Source of the DNA: Argentina anserina
Taxonomy: Eukaryota; Streptophyta; Magnoliopsida; Rosales; Rosaceae
Length of the DNA stretch: 64,000 nucleotides
Assembly (NCBI RefSeq): GCF_933775445.1
Contig: NC_065876.1
Coordinates: forward strand, 20,150,001 to 20,214,000
Reading direction: 5' to 3'
Shown in pieces: positions 33,925 through 46,177 of this stretch (its first letter is position 1; every line of letters begins with the position of its first letter). The notes beneath the pieces were generated by a model that searched no databases, was not told the origin of the DNA, and saw only the letters and a list, made by a program, of their open reading frames with translations. The position numbers were made by a program, and so were the translations under genes.

Positions 33925-35329
33925 GGTGGAATACAAGGGAGAATGAACACGTAAGCTTCAAGGTTTTGGCAATTGTCTGTGAGAAGAAGGAAGTGAGATA
34001 ATAGAAACCTATCAATAGGCCCTCTTATATATAAGATTCTTGTATCAAGTCCAGTACGGATTATAATTTCTTCTTTACTCGAAACATGGAATTCCAATAC
34101 AGATTAGGATTTCCTAGCTTAATTACTTGGAACATGGAAAATGGGCATGGCACTTGAATGAAACATCTAACGGAACATTGACAAGCATATTATCAATCTA
34201 ACAATAACCTTTAGCATCGTGCCACGGGACCGATGGAAGCCATATCGATCTCGATCTTGAAATAGCCCATGGCTCAGATATAATGAAAGGATGAAACACT
34301 TGGCCATGCCGAATGCGCGCGTACCCAATAACGTACATTTTCCCTCATATATCCTGATCATCCCCACCTTCAACAACAATCGATCTCTCTCTTTCACATT
34401 CTTAGGTTTTGTTCTTGGCCAAGAAATAAAACCCAATGCATATAGTTCGATCTACTTCGACATTTGTAATCCTACCTCTGGGATCATATTCAAATCCCAA
34501 GAATTGGTTTAGCAATAACTAATTAAATGAAAAGACAGCCATACTCTTCAATCTTCACAGGACCTTTTGCAGTGGCACTGGTAAGGCCGCAGTCATCGTG
34601 TGTTAAGATGTAGTAGTTGTAAAGCTACGTGACCAGCCAAGCAAGCCTTAGAGAACCACCACGTACAGACGACTACACATCTACCCCTGCCTTATACTAT
34701 CGGCCAATTGAAGCTCGGACAAACATCAACATCTTGTTACTTAATTTGGCGTAAATGATTTGCATTATTTTGCATGGAAGTCAAGGAACACGTTCCTTAA
34801 TCACTAAAGGCACACTGTTCAAAGTCACTGGTAGAACTACCACAATATTTTGCCACTTGGCTTAAGCTTGCTTACAAAATCCATGTATTTTGTTACTTTG
34901 TCATATGACAAAGACTCTTCTACCCTTTTTTTTTTGGCTTCTTTTTTAATTTCTAATTGCCTCTTCGTTTCCGTTGGGGACAATCAAATAACTCCGGTCG
35001 ATCAATTTAAACAACCTTTAACTGAAAGTATAATAACAATAATGCCATTCAGACCTAATATCAGAATGCTTTCAATTTGATCATTATGTGATCGAAGGCG
35101 TATGAAGTGAGGATTAGTTATTTCATGGTCCTAAACCTTCCACAAGGATTGTTATATGGTGGTCCGAAGACAAATCACTCTATTCTAGTGGGAAACATGC
35201 ATTGCATAACATAAAAAATTTAATTTGGTAAATACTGTATGATTACTAAAGACACTGTATATATTTTCTGATTGCCCTATATATGACAAATTGACAAGAA
35301 CCATTCCGCCCTTTTGTAAGACAGCGGAT

Positions 35330-36325
35330 CAAATATTAAAGGCTCATCTTTGATCATCTGCGTCCACGAATACTTCGTTATAAAATGATGAATCATTACC
35401 AGCACTTCGATCAGTCCTTGCAAAGTCTGCCCTGGGACAATGCAAGGTAACTGTATGGAAGGAATGATTTCGATGAATTCTCGAATCGCGATGGATCAAA
35501 CTCGTTTGGGCCTTTAAATATGTTGCTGTCCATGTGTGTACAGTGTACCAGGTGCCACCCATAAAACCAGCAAGTGATTATAGTTAACAACTTAATTAAG
35601 ATATAAATTCTGTTTGTAACTTTGGTTTTAGACCCTAAATTCTGTATACTGAGCTAGTTTCACTTAATTATGCCAAGTTCCATGTCCAATCTGGTTCAAA
35701 ATATGTATTTGAAGCTGGCTAGCTAGCTAGGATACGGTTAGGGTTACACCTGCCATCCGTTGGGGATATCAAAGCCATCAAAGGTGGTATCTCTCCTCGC
35801 ACACTTGAAGTTTCCAAAAGCTAGGGCAGTCATCCTCATGAGCTCTTGGGCCGCCCTCCATGTGTACTTCATCATTTGAATTTCGTTCCATTGTAAAAAC
35901 CTGCCCTTCACTTCCTTCCACAGCCTTGGCTACTTCTTTTTGCTCTACATGTACTCATAGATGCAGCAATATATGGTGAATATCTAACAAAGTGATCGAC
36001 TTTGATATTTACATGTAGTTAATTATAGTAAATAGAAAACATTGATAACCTTGATGCACCTCGCTGAAAATTTCGGAACCTGCAGAAAGACGCCTTAAAA
36101 GGAGGATGAGGAGATTTGAGGTGGTGTCATGGCTAGCAACTATCAGAGTGATGAGATTATCAACGATCTCCTGCTCTTGCAGAGGCTGACCATCTTCATC
36201 TCTCAGAAGCAGCAGGGCTGAGATGATGTCATTGTTCTAGCATGGGGGGTCATATCTGTTGCCTTATCCTGCCACGAGCCTGCACTGCTTTGTAAAATTG
36301 AGTGCCTGGAAGATTTAATGGAATT
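35330..36325 (-). pseudogene. Cytochrome P450 pseudogene (CYP716/CYP85-clan-like), three exon blocks
   Basis: Block 1 (about 36065-36325) has NLPGTQFYKAVQARGRIRQQ and the I-helix oxygen-binding motif IVASHDTTSNLL. Block 2 (about 35740-35950) has the K-helix ExxR inside MKYTWRAAQELMRMTALAFG and then TTFDGFDIPNGWQ, ending at a GT donor. Block 3 (about 35330-35560) has HMDSNIFKGPNEFDPSRFE. It then shifts frame where the heme-binding FGGGxRxCPG should be (only LSQGRLC remains), and returns with VLVMIHHFITKYSWTQMI. The heme Cys motif is destroyed and stops occur, so it is non-functional. The CYP716-like assignment rests on remembered family patterns; other members of the CYP85 clan are possible. 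Confidence 0.82.
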
Positions 36326-36811
36326 GCCCACGTACAGAAGATTTCTTCACAGAGTAACAACTTAATTCTAGGATAATTTTCAATTTTCAATCATCAATGA
36401 TACAGTATTTTTCTTCCCTTTCGTAGATTTAACAAGAAAGAGAAAGAGAGGATCGGAAAAGATACAATTTCTTTAAAAAAAAAAAAAAAGGATTGCAGAA
36501 GATGTCTATTGAAGAGGGTATGTATAGATATAGGCAATAAAAATTGATCTACGATCAAATTAGACAATTTCTAACCAGCACTTTATTATTCCAGCATGGC
36601 TTGATATATGTTTAATGTTTTGATTTAAAAAAAAAAACAATAACAAAGACATAGTCTCATGTTCAGAAGATCAGACGTACAATAACGTAACACAAATACT
36701 GAACAAGAAGATCTTCTTCCTCTTTCTGAAAGGATAATTAATTAATTGAAGCAGGGGCTCATCATTATTAATTGTATTGCAATGAGAGACTTCCATGCAG
36801 CAGGATCAGCT

Positions 36812-38329
36812 TTAGTTACTCTTGGACCGGAGAAGTGTCTGCAACTCTGGGTTTATATTGAGGGATATTCGTAGCACCTCAGGCGATAATGCCTTCAACA
36901 CTGATGTCTTGCCAGCTAAGTCTTCCAGAACAGCCCTACAAAATAAATCGATCATAAACTTATTAATTTTCATCCTTGAAACAACAAAATCGATCATAGC
37001 CTTTTTAACTTAGGGTACGTATTATACATATAGACAATAGAAAAACCAAGTGAAGTCTCAATGGGAACTTCAGATGATTAGATGCATAATGGATGAGATG
37101 GTTAGATGCTTAGTTACCGGGAACTTGTAATGACAGAAACACATTCCATTCCTTTTTCTCCGGCAAGTTTTGCCACCATGAAAAACCTAGGCACAACTAT
37201 CAACTGACCCGCAGTTACTTCTGCATCCAACACACTCTGACCATTGAGACCCGCGATTTGGACCCGACCACCTCCTCCAACGACATAGATCACTTGAACG
37301 GTGGAATCGGTTGTATACGTGGGGGAGGAAATTGCAAAGGGTTCAAGTTTGATGAGGTTGGCACTCAATCCAGCTTGTTTAAGGAAAGGAAATTCCTTCT
37401 CAGTTAAAGTGGCACAGACATTGAGTTGATGAACAAGTTTTCGGGTGAGAACTGAGAAGGGCGTTGGTAGTCATGGTCTTTCCGTCTTCTAGCTTAACGA
37501 GCAAAACTCCTTTCTGGTTTTTGGTGACCTCATCAGCTTCATCATTGGTAATGTTGAATGATTTGCTAATGAAGTCAGTTGAAAAACCTCCTAGAAGACT
37601 TTGAGTTCCTGCAATAAAGAAATAGGTAAATACACCAGGCGTGTATGCCTTCGTTGTTTCGCCCAAGAAAACGATAACAAGGTCGTCGGCTGAGTCGCCA
37701 TTGTTGAACCACCATGAGACTGCTCCAAGTGGTACCGGAATCACATCTCCTTTCTTAAGCTTCAACACTACCTCCTCTGATGTGCTGGGGAGTACCATTC
37801 CAACCACTCCATCCTCACCTGTGTCATGCATAGATATTATTATTATTGAAGCAGTCAGGTTATCCGGCCTGAAGGTTTTCATCTTGAGTTGTGGATTTTT
37901 ACCATAAATTAAACAGTACCAAGAAACACAAATTAGCTATACTAATTAAGTGATCACTGACATAAATTAATTAGAGATTGATCGATCTGTAAAAAATTTA
38001 AATTGACGAGGTAAAATGGTTTACAAACACATACGAACAAGGTGCGGCCTATTCATCTATATACTATAGAAACTACTTGCAGGCACAAAATAGAAAAGAG
38101 CGAGCTAGAGAGCGAATAATGATCGACATATGTACATACCTTGAAGAACATAGCCCAATTTGGCAGAATCTGCATAATGAGGAAGAGCAAAGCCACTAGG
38201 CTTCAACACAAGTTTGCCGGCACCAACGTTGGCCTCGCCGAGCGCCGGAAATGACCATACGTAATATCCTCCATCGTCTCCCTCGAACGCTGCTACCGCT
38301 GACTTTGGTGTTAGATCCATCTCCGCCAT
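36812..38329 (-). pseudogene. Cupin gene 2 (glutelin type-D-like) with a frameshift in exon 2
   Basis: Exons 38140-38329, 37118-37818 and 36812-36935 (TAA at 36812) mirror gene 1 exactly in splice sites and in exon 1 and 3 lengths. Introns are 321 and 182 bp. Exon 2 is 4 bp longer: one 3-bp codon is lost near 37694, and 7 bp (CTGAGAA type) are added at about 37449-37456 next to a similar GTGAGAA. The 7-bp addition shifts the frame, and translation ends at about 37402, losing the second cupin barrel. The frame resumes at 37368 (GLSANLIKLEP-type sequence) and the rest is well kept. A truncated one-barrel protein is possible, but a recent pseudogene is more likely. Confidence 0.85.
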
Positions 38330-38560
38330 TGATGATCGATTGAAGGTTATATTTTGAACAATAAGAAATGGAGCAAAGACCCTTATCAGTTATATGAAGT
38401 TGTGAATAATGTTATAGATTGAGATCCTTCCAAATTGCAGAATGGTTGAAATTTTTTTTTTGAACAGGATGGTTGAAAATGTTGTAGTTCTTGATTATAT
38501 AACTGTACGCACTACATGATTGATCATCATTATATTGGGGGCTTATATTAAAGTGATCCT

Positions 38561-39288
38561 TTTACAGCCAACTTGCTTTGTCTTTTTTTTTTTTGTATTA
38601 GATTTGTTAACTTTCTCAATCAGGCACGTTGTCAATGGCGTGTAAATTATATATATTTCATTGAATATACAATCAAAATTAACATTATGCATCGATCGAT
38701 CTAGATATGCTTTAATAAATCAATCTCTTCAGACTTTCTTTCGATGAAGAAATCAATCTAGCTATAGCTCTTTAGACTTATTCTCATCACCAACGATGAA
38801 ATAATGCTAAACGTGAGTGACCAAAAAATAAACGCAAAATTATATTACATTGGATCCATAAACGGGGCATACATTTTTCTTGAGATATGATTGTGTTTTC
38901 TTATAATAAAATCCCCGTCTGTATCAAGTAGATGCAAACTCATTTCAATCTTCTTTAAGCATGTTTGGAGGCGTGAAATTTCATTGCGGACTCTTTGGCT
39001 AAATAGTAAATATGGACACTAAGTTCGCGGAAACAGTTGGTTCAACTCTGTGCCTCGTTTGCAGAACATGCTCTTCTACTTGACTAGTGGAGTTGTAATC
39101 GTGGCTTCAGTCTGTAATTTTGCTTGGTTCAATCGAAAAGAAAAACTCATTCCAGTATGTTATTAATCTTCTTCTTCTTCACTTCCTTATGTATAATAAC
39201 CTGATCACGTTACATTAGGTACGCAGATAGAGGGAGGCAATCGAACCAAACAAAGGGAGGTCCCTGAAGCTTAACAAAGTTAGCAAGC
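38561..39288. other. AT-rich spacer
   Basis: No coding homology or paired terminal repeats were found. A short CTT repeat lies near 39168-39180. Confidence 0.5.
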
Positions 39289-40220
39289 TTAATTATCAAC
39301 AACAATATTGAGCTTTCTAAACACGCCGAAATCTATAAACCAATACAGAGCTGAAACACTTTTATTTTCGTTCACCAAAGTACTGATCATCCATGGAATT
39401 GAGTCAATTGACCATTTCCCCATAATACAATCAACCCGCAATTTGGAGTCGCCTTGACCAAATCCTGGAATCATGGTAAAATCTGGCTGCTAGGAGACTA
39501 TTTGAGACAATTGCTTCCAGCACTAACATGATCAATATTTTTGAGGCAGTAAATAACAAATTTCCATCTGAATTGCGAATCAAAAAGCGAATAGCAGCTG
39601 AACCTCGCCTAACCACAAAATTAATTGGACCTGATGCACATCAAGAGGATTCCATTTAATATGAAACTATCGAGAGTTTTACAGACTCCGACTTTGGATT
39701 AGCTTTCCTGCCCTGTAAAAAAGTTCAACTTGGTGAGGGAGCTCACTGATGGCAGAACAATTTGTTTACTGCTTGCCAAATAGATGAAGACATCATGAAG
39801 ATTTGAGTGATAACATCTAGATGAACATAAGGATTGTTAATAATAGAACCAATCTAGTAAAAAGAGGAGGAATTCTACGATAAAGGACTAACAAAGTTTG
39901 CCATATTCAAAACATTTCTAGCAAATTAAGGAACAAGTCATAAAGAGTTGGTCAATATTTTCTTTGTGGAAATCACAAACAGGGCATAGAGCAGAAACTT
40001 GTAAATTATAAACGTTAACATTGTATTCCGTGATTTTAGTTAATTTCACCGGTAGTCTCACTAGCTATGTATTTGATATTCTCTTTTTTAATTCCCCTAA
40101 ATAAGGTAAGAGCGCTTTCAGCATGAATATACCTTGCTTCCCAGCTGGACCTTAGAAAAGTGAGAATAAGCTTTCTCTTATTAGTCCTGGAACATCTGCT
40201 ACATGTACTTCCGGGCAAAA
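39289..40220 (-). pseudogene. LINE-type RNase H / zf-RVT relic
   Basis: The minus strand holds VCDFHKENIDQLFMTCSL (about 39930-39995), the zf-RVT pattern seen after plant LINE reverse transcriptases. Farther down, RRGSAAIRFLIRNSDGNLL (39560-39616) and GDSKLRVDCIMGKWS with IPWMISTLV (about 39375-39460) match the RVT_3 RNase H. Frameshifts separate the pieces, and the RT itself is absent. The ORF at 40036-40218 may belong to the same relic. It could alternatively be a plant 'putative ribonuclease H' gene fragment, which has the same origin. Confidence 0.7.
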
Positions 40221-41681
40221 GTGAACTCTCAACATAACATGCCTAATTATAGTTTGACACAATCGTACTCATGCATATGTGCCTTTAATGATAAAAAATA
40301 GTGTATTTAGTATTTATTGTCCTAGTTATTTGCAGCTGATTTCTAGGGTATTTATTGCGGATCTTAGAGATCATCCGTTAGTTCCTAATAGGCAGAATTT
40401 TAAGAACAGTACATGAGGTTTGCTCCACTGAGAATTAAGGGTATTTGACTTTTGAAACTATAATACCAGCACATGAACTAATGAATTTTACTGTTTTGAT
40501 GTTTTATTTCAGGAGTGTTTCATTAGTGGAATTAGTTTTGAGGTTGGATTTGTGTGAGACTAAGGAGGGCTGGTTTGTCTCGAAGAAACAATACGACACT
40601 AAAGTCAGCCTTTGAGTTCTCTTCCTCGATCTCACACCTAGGAACATAACAGAACAAGATTAAAATACAATGAAGAAGCATATATGTAACTCAAGAAAAA
40701 AGGAGCACTGTCGAGAATCCAAGATTTGGATACATACCAGCAGCTCATCACACTCAGGCAATCCCACCTAAATCAATCAGACTCCATGAGAATTAATATC
40801 CAAATACTGAGGACGAGAAATAAACTTTAAAGGAACAGATTATCAAAGTGTTGAAACAAGACCCTGTTCTTGTTGATTACTAGAAGCAACCAAAACCACA
40901 ATGCAATACGCCACTCTATCTATCACTATGGAACCATCTTACTCTTACTGATAGCAAAAAGTTAGTACAACAATGGGTAAATTCCTCCTATGGTACCTGA
41001 TGTATGGCTACTTGGACAATTTGGTACATGATGTATGAAAACGGATAATTTGGTACCTGAAGTTCTCATTTGTATTCCATTTTGGTACTTATTTCAATTT
41101 TGATCATACTTTCAGGGTACTAAATAGTCATCTAGCCCTTATGAAAGGGATGTCAATATCTCTCCTTGGTCTGTATGCCTAAAATCTTCAAAATCCAATA
41201 CGTACTCAAAATTTAATCTCATTGGCCTTATTTTCTATCTCCTCCCACTAAACACAACTTTTTCAATGTGCTTTTTGAAAAGAAACGAGAGGGAGAATTC
41301 TACCCAAATGAAATGATCAAAAAGGTCGAACAAGCTAACCACAAGAGGATTTAGGATTTAGAATGGATCACGACTTCAAACAGAAGTCACAAATGGTGTG
41401 CCTATAAGAGTTAACTATTTGTTCAAATGCAAAAATATCAACAGCGTATCTGAAACATGCTTTACAGGAAGTAAGGAGAAAAGACACATGACAAGGCATC
41501 AACACAGGGTAAGTATTCAACTGATCAATGGTAGCGTTAAACAAATTAATCAATATATATATATAGCAGGAAAACCAACACAAGCATATTATCTCTTATA
41601 TAGCAAACAGCTAAAATCTGCAGGTTCTTCTAAGTACAATAACTAAGAACAAAACCACTAAAACACACCTTCCATTTCATC
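40221..41681. other. Spacer with a dispersed-repeat-like block
   Basis: 40970-41140 has repeated TGGTACCTGA(T/A)GT and ATTTGGTAC phrases that look like a known dispersed repeat type. The rest has no gene. A short TA run is at 41556-41567. Confidence 0.45.
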
Positions 41682-42617
41682 TCACTTCCCATTGAGCCTC
41701 TCAATGGCGGTGATAAGACCTTGCGTTCCAAGCTTCCCATCCCCATTAGCCACCATACCTGAAAACAACTGCTTGCCCAATGCAGCACCCGGCAACACTA
41801 CTACATTCGCATCCTCACCTTCCTCAACAACATCCACCCCCATCCCCATATCCTTCACCATATACTCCGCAAAACCACCCAACCTGAAGTCCCTCTCAAT
41901 CATCCTCTCCCCAAACAACCCCATTACTTTCGACCCCGCCGCGCCACCCCTCACCGCCTCCATAAACCGCCTGACATCCAACCCGGCCCGCTCCGCAAAC
42001 ACCAACCCTTCACTCAGCCAAGCAAATTCACCCCCACAATGATCTGATTTCCAATTTTACAGCTCTGGCCGGAGCCAGCCGGACCCAAATAAGTCACCTT
42101 CCCATGATATCAAACAACGGCGCCAGCCACTCCACCACCGCCGCATCCCCGCCGGCCAGTACAGCAAGCTTGCACTCCATGGCCCCGATGTACCGCCGGA
42201 CACGGGCGCGTCGACGGACAAGCAGCCGACGGCGCGTGCGGCGGCAGAAACGTCACGCGCGAGGGTGGGTGGCTGCTGGTCATGTCGACGGTGATGGAGT
42301 TGGGGCGGAAGCCGGAGAGTAGAGCGTGTGGGGCGAGGTAGTTGGAGCGGACGTCGGAGGGGTGGCCGAGCATGGTGAAATGGGGACAGGGCGAGGTGGG
42401 TGCCGAGGGATTGGAGGGGGCTGGCTTTGGAAGGAGTGCGAGCGTAGACGGTGAGGGAGTAGCCGGCAGAGATGAGGCGGGAGGCCATAACGGCTCGCAA
42501 GACGCCGATGCCGATCCAGCCGATGCGGGTTTTGGCCGGAGATATGGGGTCTGGGTAAGGACTCCCCTTAGGGCTCGTCAACAGGGCCGAGACGAGACCG
42601 GCCTGACCCATTGGCAT
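41682..42617 (-). pseudogene. 3-hydroxyisobutyrate-dehydrogenase-like (beta-HAD family), intronless and frameshifted
   Basis: At the N-terminal side RIGWIGIGVLRAVMASRL is the NAD(P)-binding GxGxxG region, with the last Gly replaced (family form GWIGTGVMG). AVGCLSVDAPVSGG is the substrate-binding loop. LGPAGSGQSCKIGNQI contains the catalytic Lys and the NQ pair. FAERAGLDVRRFMEAVRGGAAGSK and LGTQGLITAIERLNGK form the C-terminal domain. It matches the plant 3-hydroxyisobutyrate dehydrogenase-like 1-3 group. Frame changes occur near 42380, 42110-42170 and 42025, and the GC content is much higher than nearby. No intron interrupts it. Family members can themselves be intronless, so retro-origin is not proven. 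Confidence 0.85.
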
Positions 42618-42620
42618 TAA

Positions 42621-44370
42621 GTGATTTCAAATATGTAAATAGTTTTGGCATTCGCATCTTTGTAATGTGTCCTACCCTCAGGGCATATTAGTGTTGTTTT
42701 TAGTTTGCTGAAAATTCTGACGGTCAAACGAAATCTGTATTGGATAAATTTTAAAATAGTCACTAAATATATATACCGATCACATCAGGTGATGTCGATC
42801 GATTCCAATAAGTTTTCTTCATATAATTATTTCATAATACGATAGTTTTATTATAAACCTAATATAAATGTTATAATACATTAGTGGACACTTCGATAAT
42901 CGACAATTTCAGTTCAAAATATAGTCGATCGACACCGGCAGATGTGATCGGTATATATATTTAGGGAACCCGTAAAAATTTCATCTATTTTGAAATTGGT
43001 TTAACCGTTCGTACCAACGGTGAACTAAAAAAGAGACGTTTTGACATATTGAAACCCCATTCACTGGGGCTTTGCTAAATGGATTTCTTCAGTGAGACCG
43101 CGCACAATCGGTAATAAAAATTAAGTGATTTTTCAGATATGCAAACGGCTTTCGGCAATTGCATATTTGTAATAGGTCCTCCCTTAGGGCATATTTGTAA
43201 TAGGTCATCCTTTGAGGTATATTAGTGGTGTTTTCGATTTACTGAAAATTTCGACAGTCAAATGAGGTCCGAATTGGATGAAATTTTTATAGGGTCACTA
43301 AATATATATACCGATCATATCGGCTGTTGTCGATCGATCCCAAGAAGTTTCATTCATATAGTCGCTTCATAATGTGATAGGTTTATTCTAAACCTAATAT
43401 AAAGGTTATGATACATTAGTGGACACTTAGGCGATCACCAACTCTAGTTCGAAAATGGTCGATCAACACCAGTAGATGTGATCGGTATATATATTTAGGG
43501 ACCCCGTAAAAATTTCGTCCGTTTTTGACATGGTTTGATTATTTGTACCTATGGTCAATAAAATGCGTTTTGACATATTGAAACCCTATTGACCAGGGGT
43601 TTGCTAATAGGGTTTCCTCAGTGCGATCGTGCACAATAGGTAAAAATGAGGTGATTTCATATATGTAAACGGCTTTCGGCGTTCTCATCTTTATAATGGG
43701 TCCTCCCTTCGGGCATATTAGTGGTGTTTTCGGTTTACCGGAAATTCCGACGGTCAAACAAGGTCCGAATTGGATGAAATTTTTACAGGGTCACTAAATA
43801 TATATACCGAACACATCGCCTGGTGTTGATCGATCCCGAGAAGTTTCCTTCATATAGTTGCTTCATAATGCGATAGTTTTATTATAAACCTAATATAAAT
43901 GTGATGATACATTAGTGGACACTTTGGCGATCGATAACTCCAGTTCGAAATATGGTCGATCGACATTAGCAGATGTGATCAGTATATATATTTAGGGAAC
44001 CCATAAAAATTTCGTCTATTTTGGACATTGTTTGATCGTCTGTACCTACGGTGAACCAAAAATGAGGCGTTTTGACATATTAATATCTCCATTGACCGGG
44101 CTTTTTCAAATGGGTTTCCTTGGTACAACCGCACACAATCGGTGACAAAAATTAGGTGATTTTCAGATATGTAAACAGCTTTCGGTGTTCGCATTTTGGT
44201 AATGAGTCTTCCTTTATGGCATATTAGTGTTATTTTCGGTTTACCGGAAATTCCGACGGTCAAACGAGGTCCAAATTAGATGAAATTTTGACAGAGTCTC
44301 TAAATATATATATCGATCATATAGTTGTTTCATAATGCGATAGTTTTATTCTAAACATAATAAAATATGT
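42621..44370. repeat. Tandem array of about 505-bp units with internal inverted repeat
   Basis: Unit starts (GTGATTT..ATATGTAAAC/ATAG) are at 42621, 43125, 43651 and 44155, giving spacings of 504, 526 and 504. The longer second unit contains a short internal duplication of GGGCATATTTGTAATAGGTC. Each unit has CTAAATATATATACCGATCA and, about 180 bp on, its inverse TGATCGGTATATATATTTAG. The fourth unit is truncated. ORFs at 43539 and 43979 (minus) are translations of the repeat. Confidence 0.9.
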
Positions 44371-44600
44371 ATGTGTAATATTTTTTTGATGGACCGGGCC
44401 TTGCGGCTTTTGGCCGGTCGGGTCGGTTTCACACATCTAATCTAAGCCCGGCTCTCTACTAACGGAAGTGGGTTTTAGTGGGCTTTCTCGCGGGTCAGGC
44501 TTGGTAAAAGACCATTGAGCTTGCAGGCCTCCGCGGACTTTTCAGATCCGCGGGCTAAATAATGAGGCCTACTCCCCATCACCTTGTAGTTTTATGCTTT
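44371..44600. other. GC-rich repeat-like patch
   Basis: GGACCGGGCCTTGCGGC, GGTCGGGTCGG and TCCGCGGACTTTTCAGATCC stand out in AT-rich DNA. The texture suggests a small dispersed element, but no termini could be paired. Confidence 0.35.
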
Positions 44601-45579
44601 ACTAAATGAAACAAGATAGTTTTTTTTTTTTGAGAAAAAAACAAGATAGCTTTACTGAACCAAGATAACAAAACTAAACTATTTACCTAGTGTTATATAT
44701 ATTGCTACCAAATTGTAGTTATGTGTAAAAAAACCCTTTCTTCGAGCACTTTGTTCACAACTTCATCTGCATTTCTTCTACTTTGCCATCTGGGTTTAAA
44801 ATATGTAAATAAATGAGTGTTTCGAAGCTTCTGATACCCGGTACAGTTAAAATCACATCACAGTAATGCCTTTGACCCACAATAACAATATTAAATTATC
44901 GTTTTAAGGAAAAAATTCATCAATATACTACAAATTAAACCACAAATTAAACATCAATGCCACTGAGCTTTAATAACAATGGTAAACCACAAATTAAAGG
45001 CAATATACCTTGAATACCAACACATCCTAAGCTACTAAACCTCAACAATTTTAAGGATTTTGATGGAAATGATATAATTTCATGAAGAAAAAAATGGAAA
45101 TCATACACGTCTAAGACAACTGAGGCTCAATAACAACGAGTAAACCACAAATTCAAGACAAAACAATAGAATTTACGTAGCACTAATGCTACTGAGGCTA
45201 AGTAGCTTACGTAGTCGGAGAAAAACCGCTGAGAAGACATGAAACTATCAAAGTGAAGCACAACAAAAATGGTACATATGAAGTATTATATATAATCAGT
45301 ATTTCTATGCTACTGAGGCTCACTAACGTAAGCAAACACTAAAATTTCGGCGAGAACAAAAATATAGAGGATCAGAAAATTGAAAATTTCTATTTGAAAA
45401 AAATTTATGGAAATTTATATAAAACACATGGAAATTTTGAATGAAACTTTGAGAAATGTTTATTTAATTAATTATCTACTATATGTCATAAAGATTTGTT
45501 ATATAACTATTAGTTTATAGTGAGTTATAGTAATTTCAGATGAAATAATCGTCGAACGTTATTAAAAATCTACTTCATA
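44601..45579. other. AT-rich spacer with a local duplication of the element B target
   Basis: About 44788-44890 (GGGTTTAAAATATGTAAATAAATG, then GGTACAGTTAAAATCACA) matches the sequence that surrounds element B: 46150-46177 joined to 52592-52635. No gene was seen. Confidence 0.6.
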
Positions 45580-45617
45580 TATATATATATATATACATAT
45601 GTATATATATATATATA

Positions 45618-46019
45618 CAGTCTCTATCCAGAGTAAAGCTTCACTCTGAAATTACAGAGTGAAGTTCCAATTTTGGCACACTTTTCGGTCAAATTTTTTC
45701 ACCATAAGCGATTCAATATTTAGGTATGATATTCAAGATCATCTCTACAAAATTTCATCTAATTCGGACATCGTTAAGGTATTGAAATTAGATCAAATCA
45801 ATGAATGAATTAAAATTATTCAACGTGAACCGTTCGTGTAAATCTCAATTTTGAAAACTCAAACCATTGTCAAATTAGATGAAACTTTGTAGAGATGATC
45901 TTGAATAACATACCTAAATATTGAATCGCTTATGCTGAAAAAAATTGACCGAAAAGTATGTCAAAATTGGAACTTCACTCTGTAATTTCAGAGTGAAGCT
46001 TCACTCTGGATAGGGACTG
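45618..46019. mobile_element. Foldback MITE inserted in a TA microsatellite
   Basis: A 402-bp unit. The left end CAGTCTCTATCCAGAGTAAA and right end CACTCTGGATAGGGACTG are inverted. The complementarity runs on for well over 100 bp per arm (AAGCTTCACTCTGAAATTAC; CTAAATATTGAATCGCTTAT against AAGCGATTCAATATTTAGG). (TA)n flanks both sides (45576-45617 and 46020-46039). Insertion inside a dinucleotide run is known for 'Micron'-like elements; the target duplication cannot be measured in repeats. No ORF. Confidence 0.85.
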
Positions 46020-46177
46020 TATATATATATATATATATTTACCCAAAGAGAAGCTAGGTCTTCACAACTTATTTACATATGATACATTCAACATCAAATA
46101 ACATGAGTGGTTTAGAACTATATAAAAGATTTATGTGGTACAAAATTTGGGTTTAAAATATGCAAATAAATGTGGTA

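Larger units (their letters stand above)
34115..38560. repeat. Segmental duplication, copy 2
   Basis: Collinear with copy 1 (see 5415-28400) in 3' flank, cupin gene and promoter side. It lacks the gypsy insertion, which gives the intact intron-1 empty site (37819-38139, 321 bp). It carries a P450 relic between its flank blocks that was not seen in copy 1. Confidence 0.8.

Noticed and set aside
42104..42620. Plus-strand ORFs over the HIBADH-like relic
   Set aside because: They are antisense shadows of the GC-rich minus-strand pseudogene.
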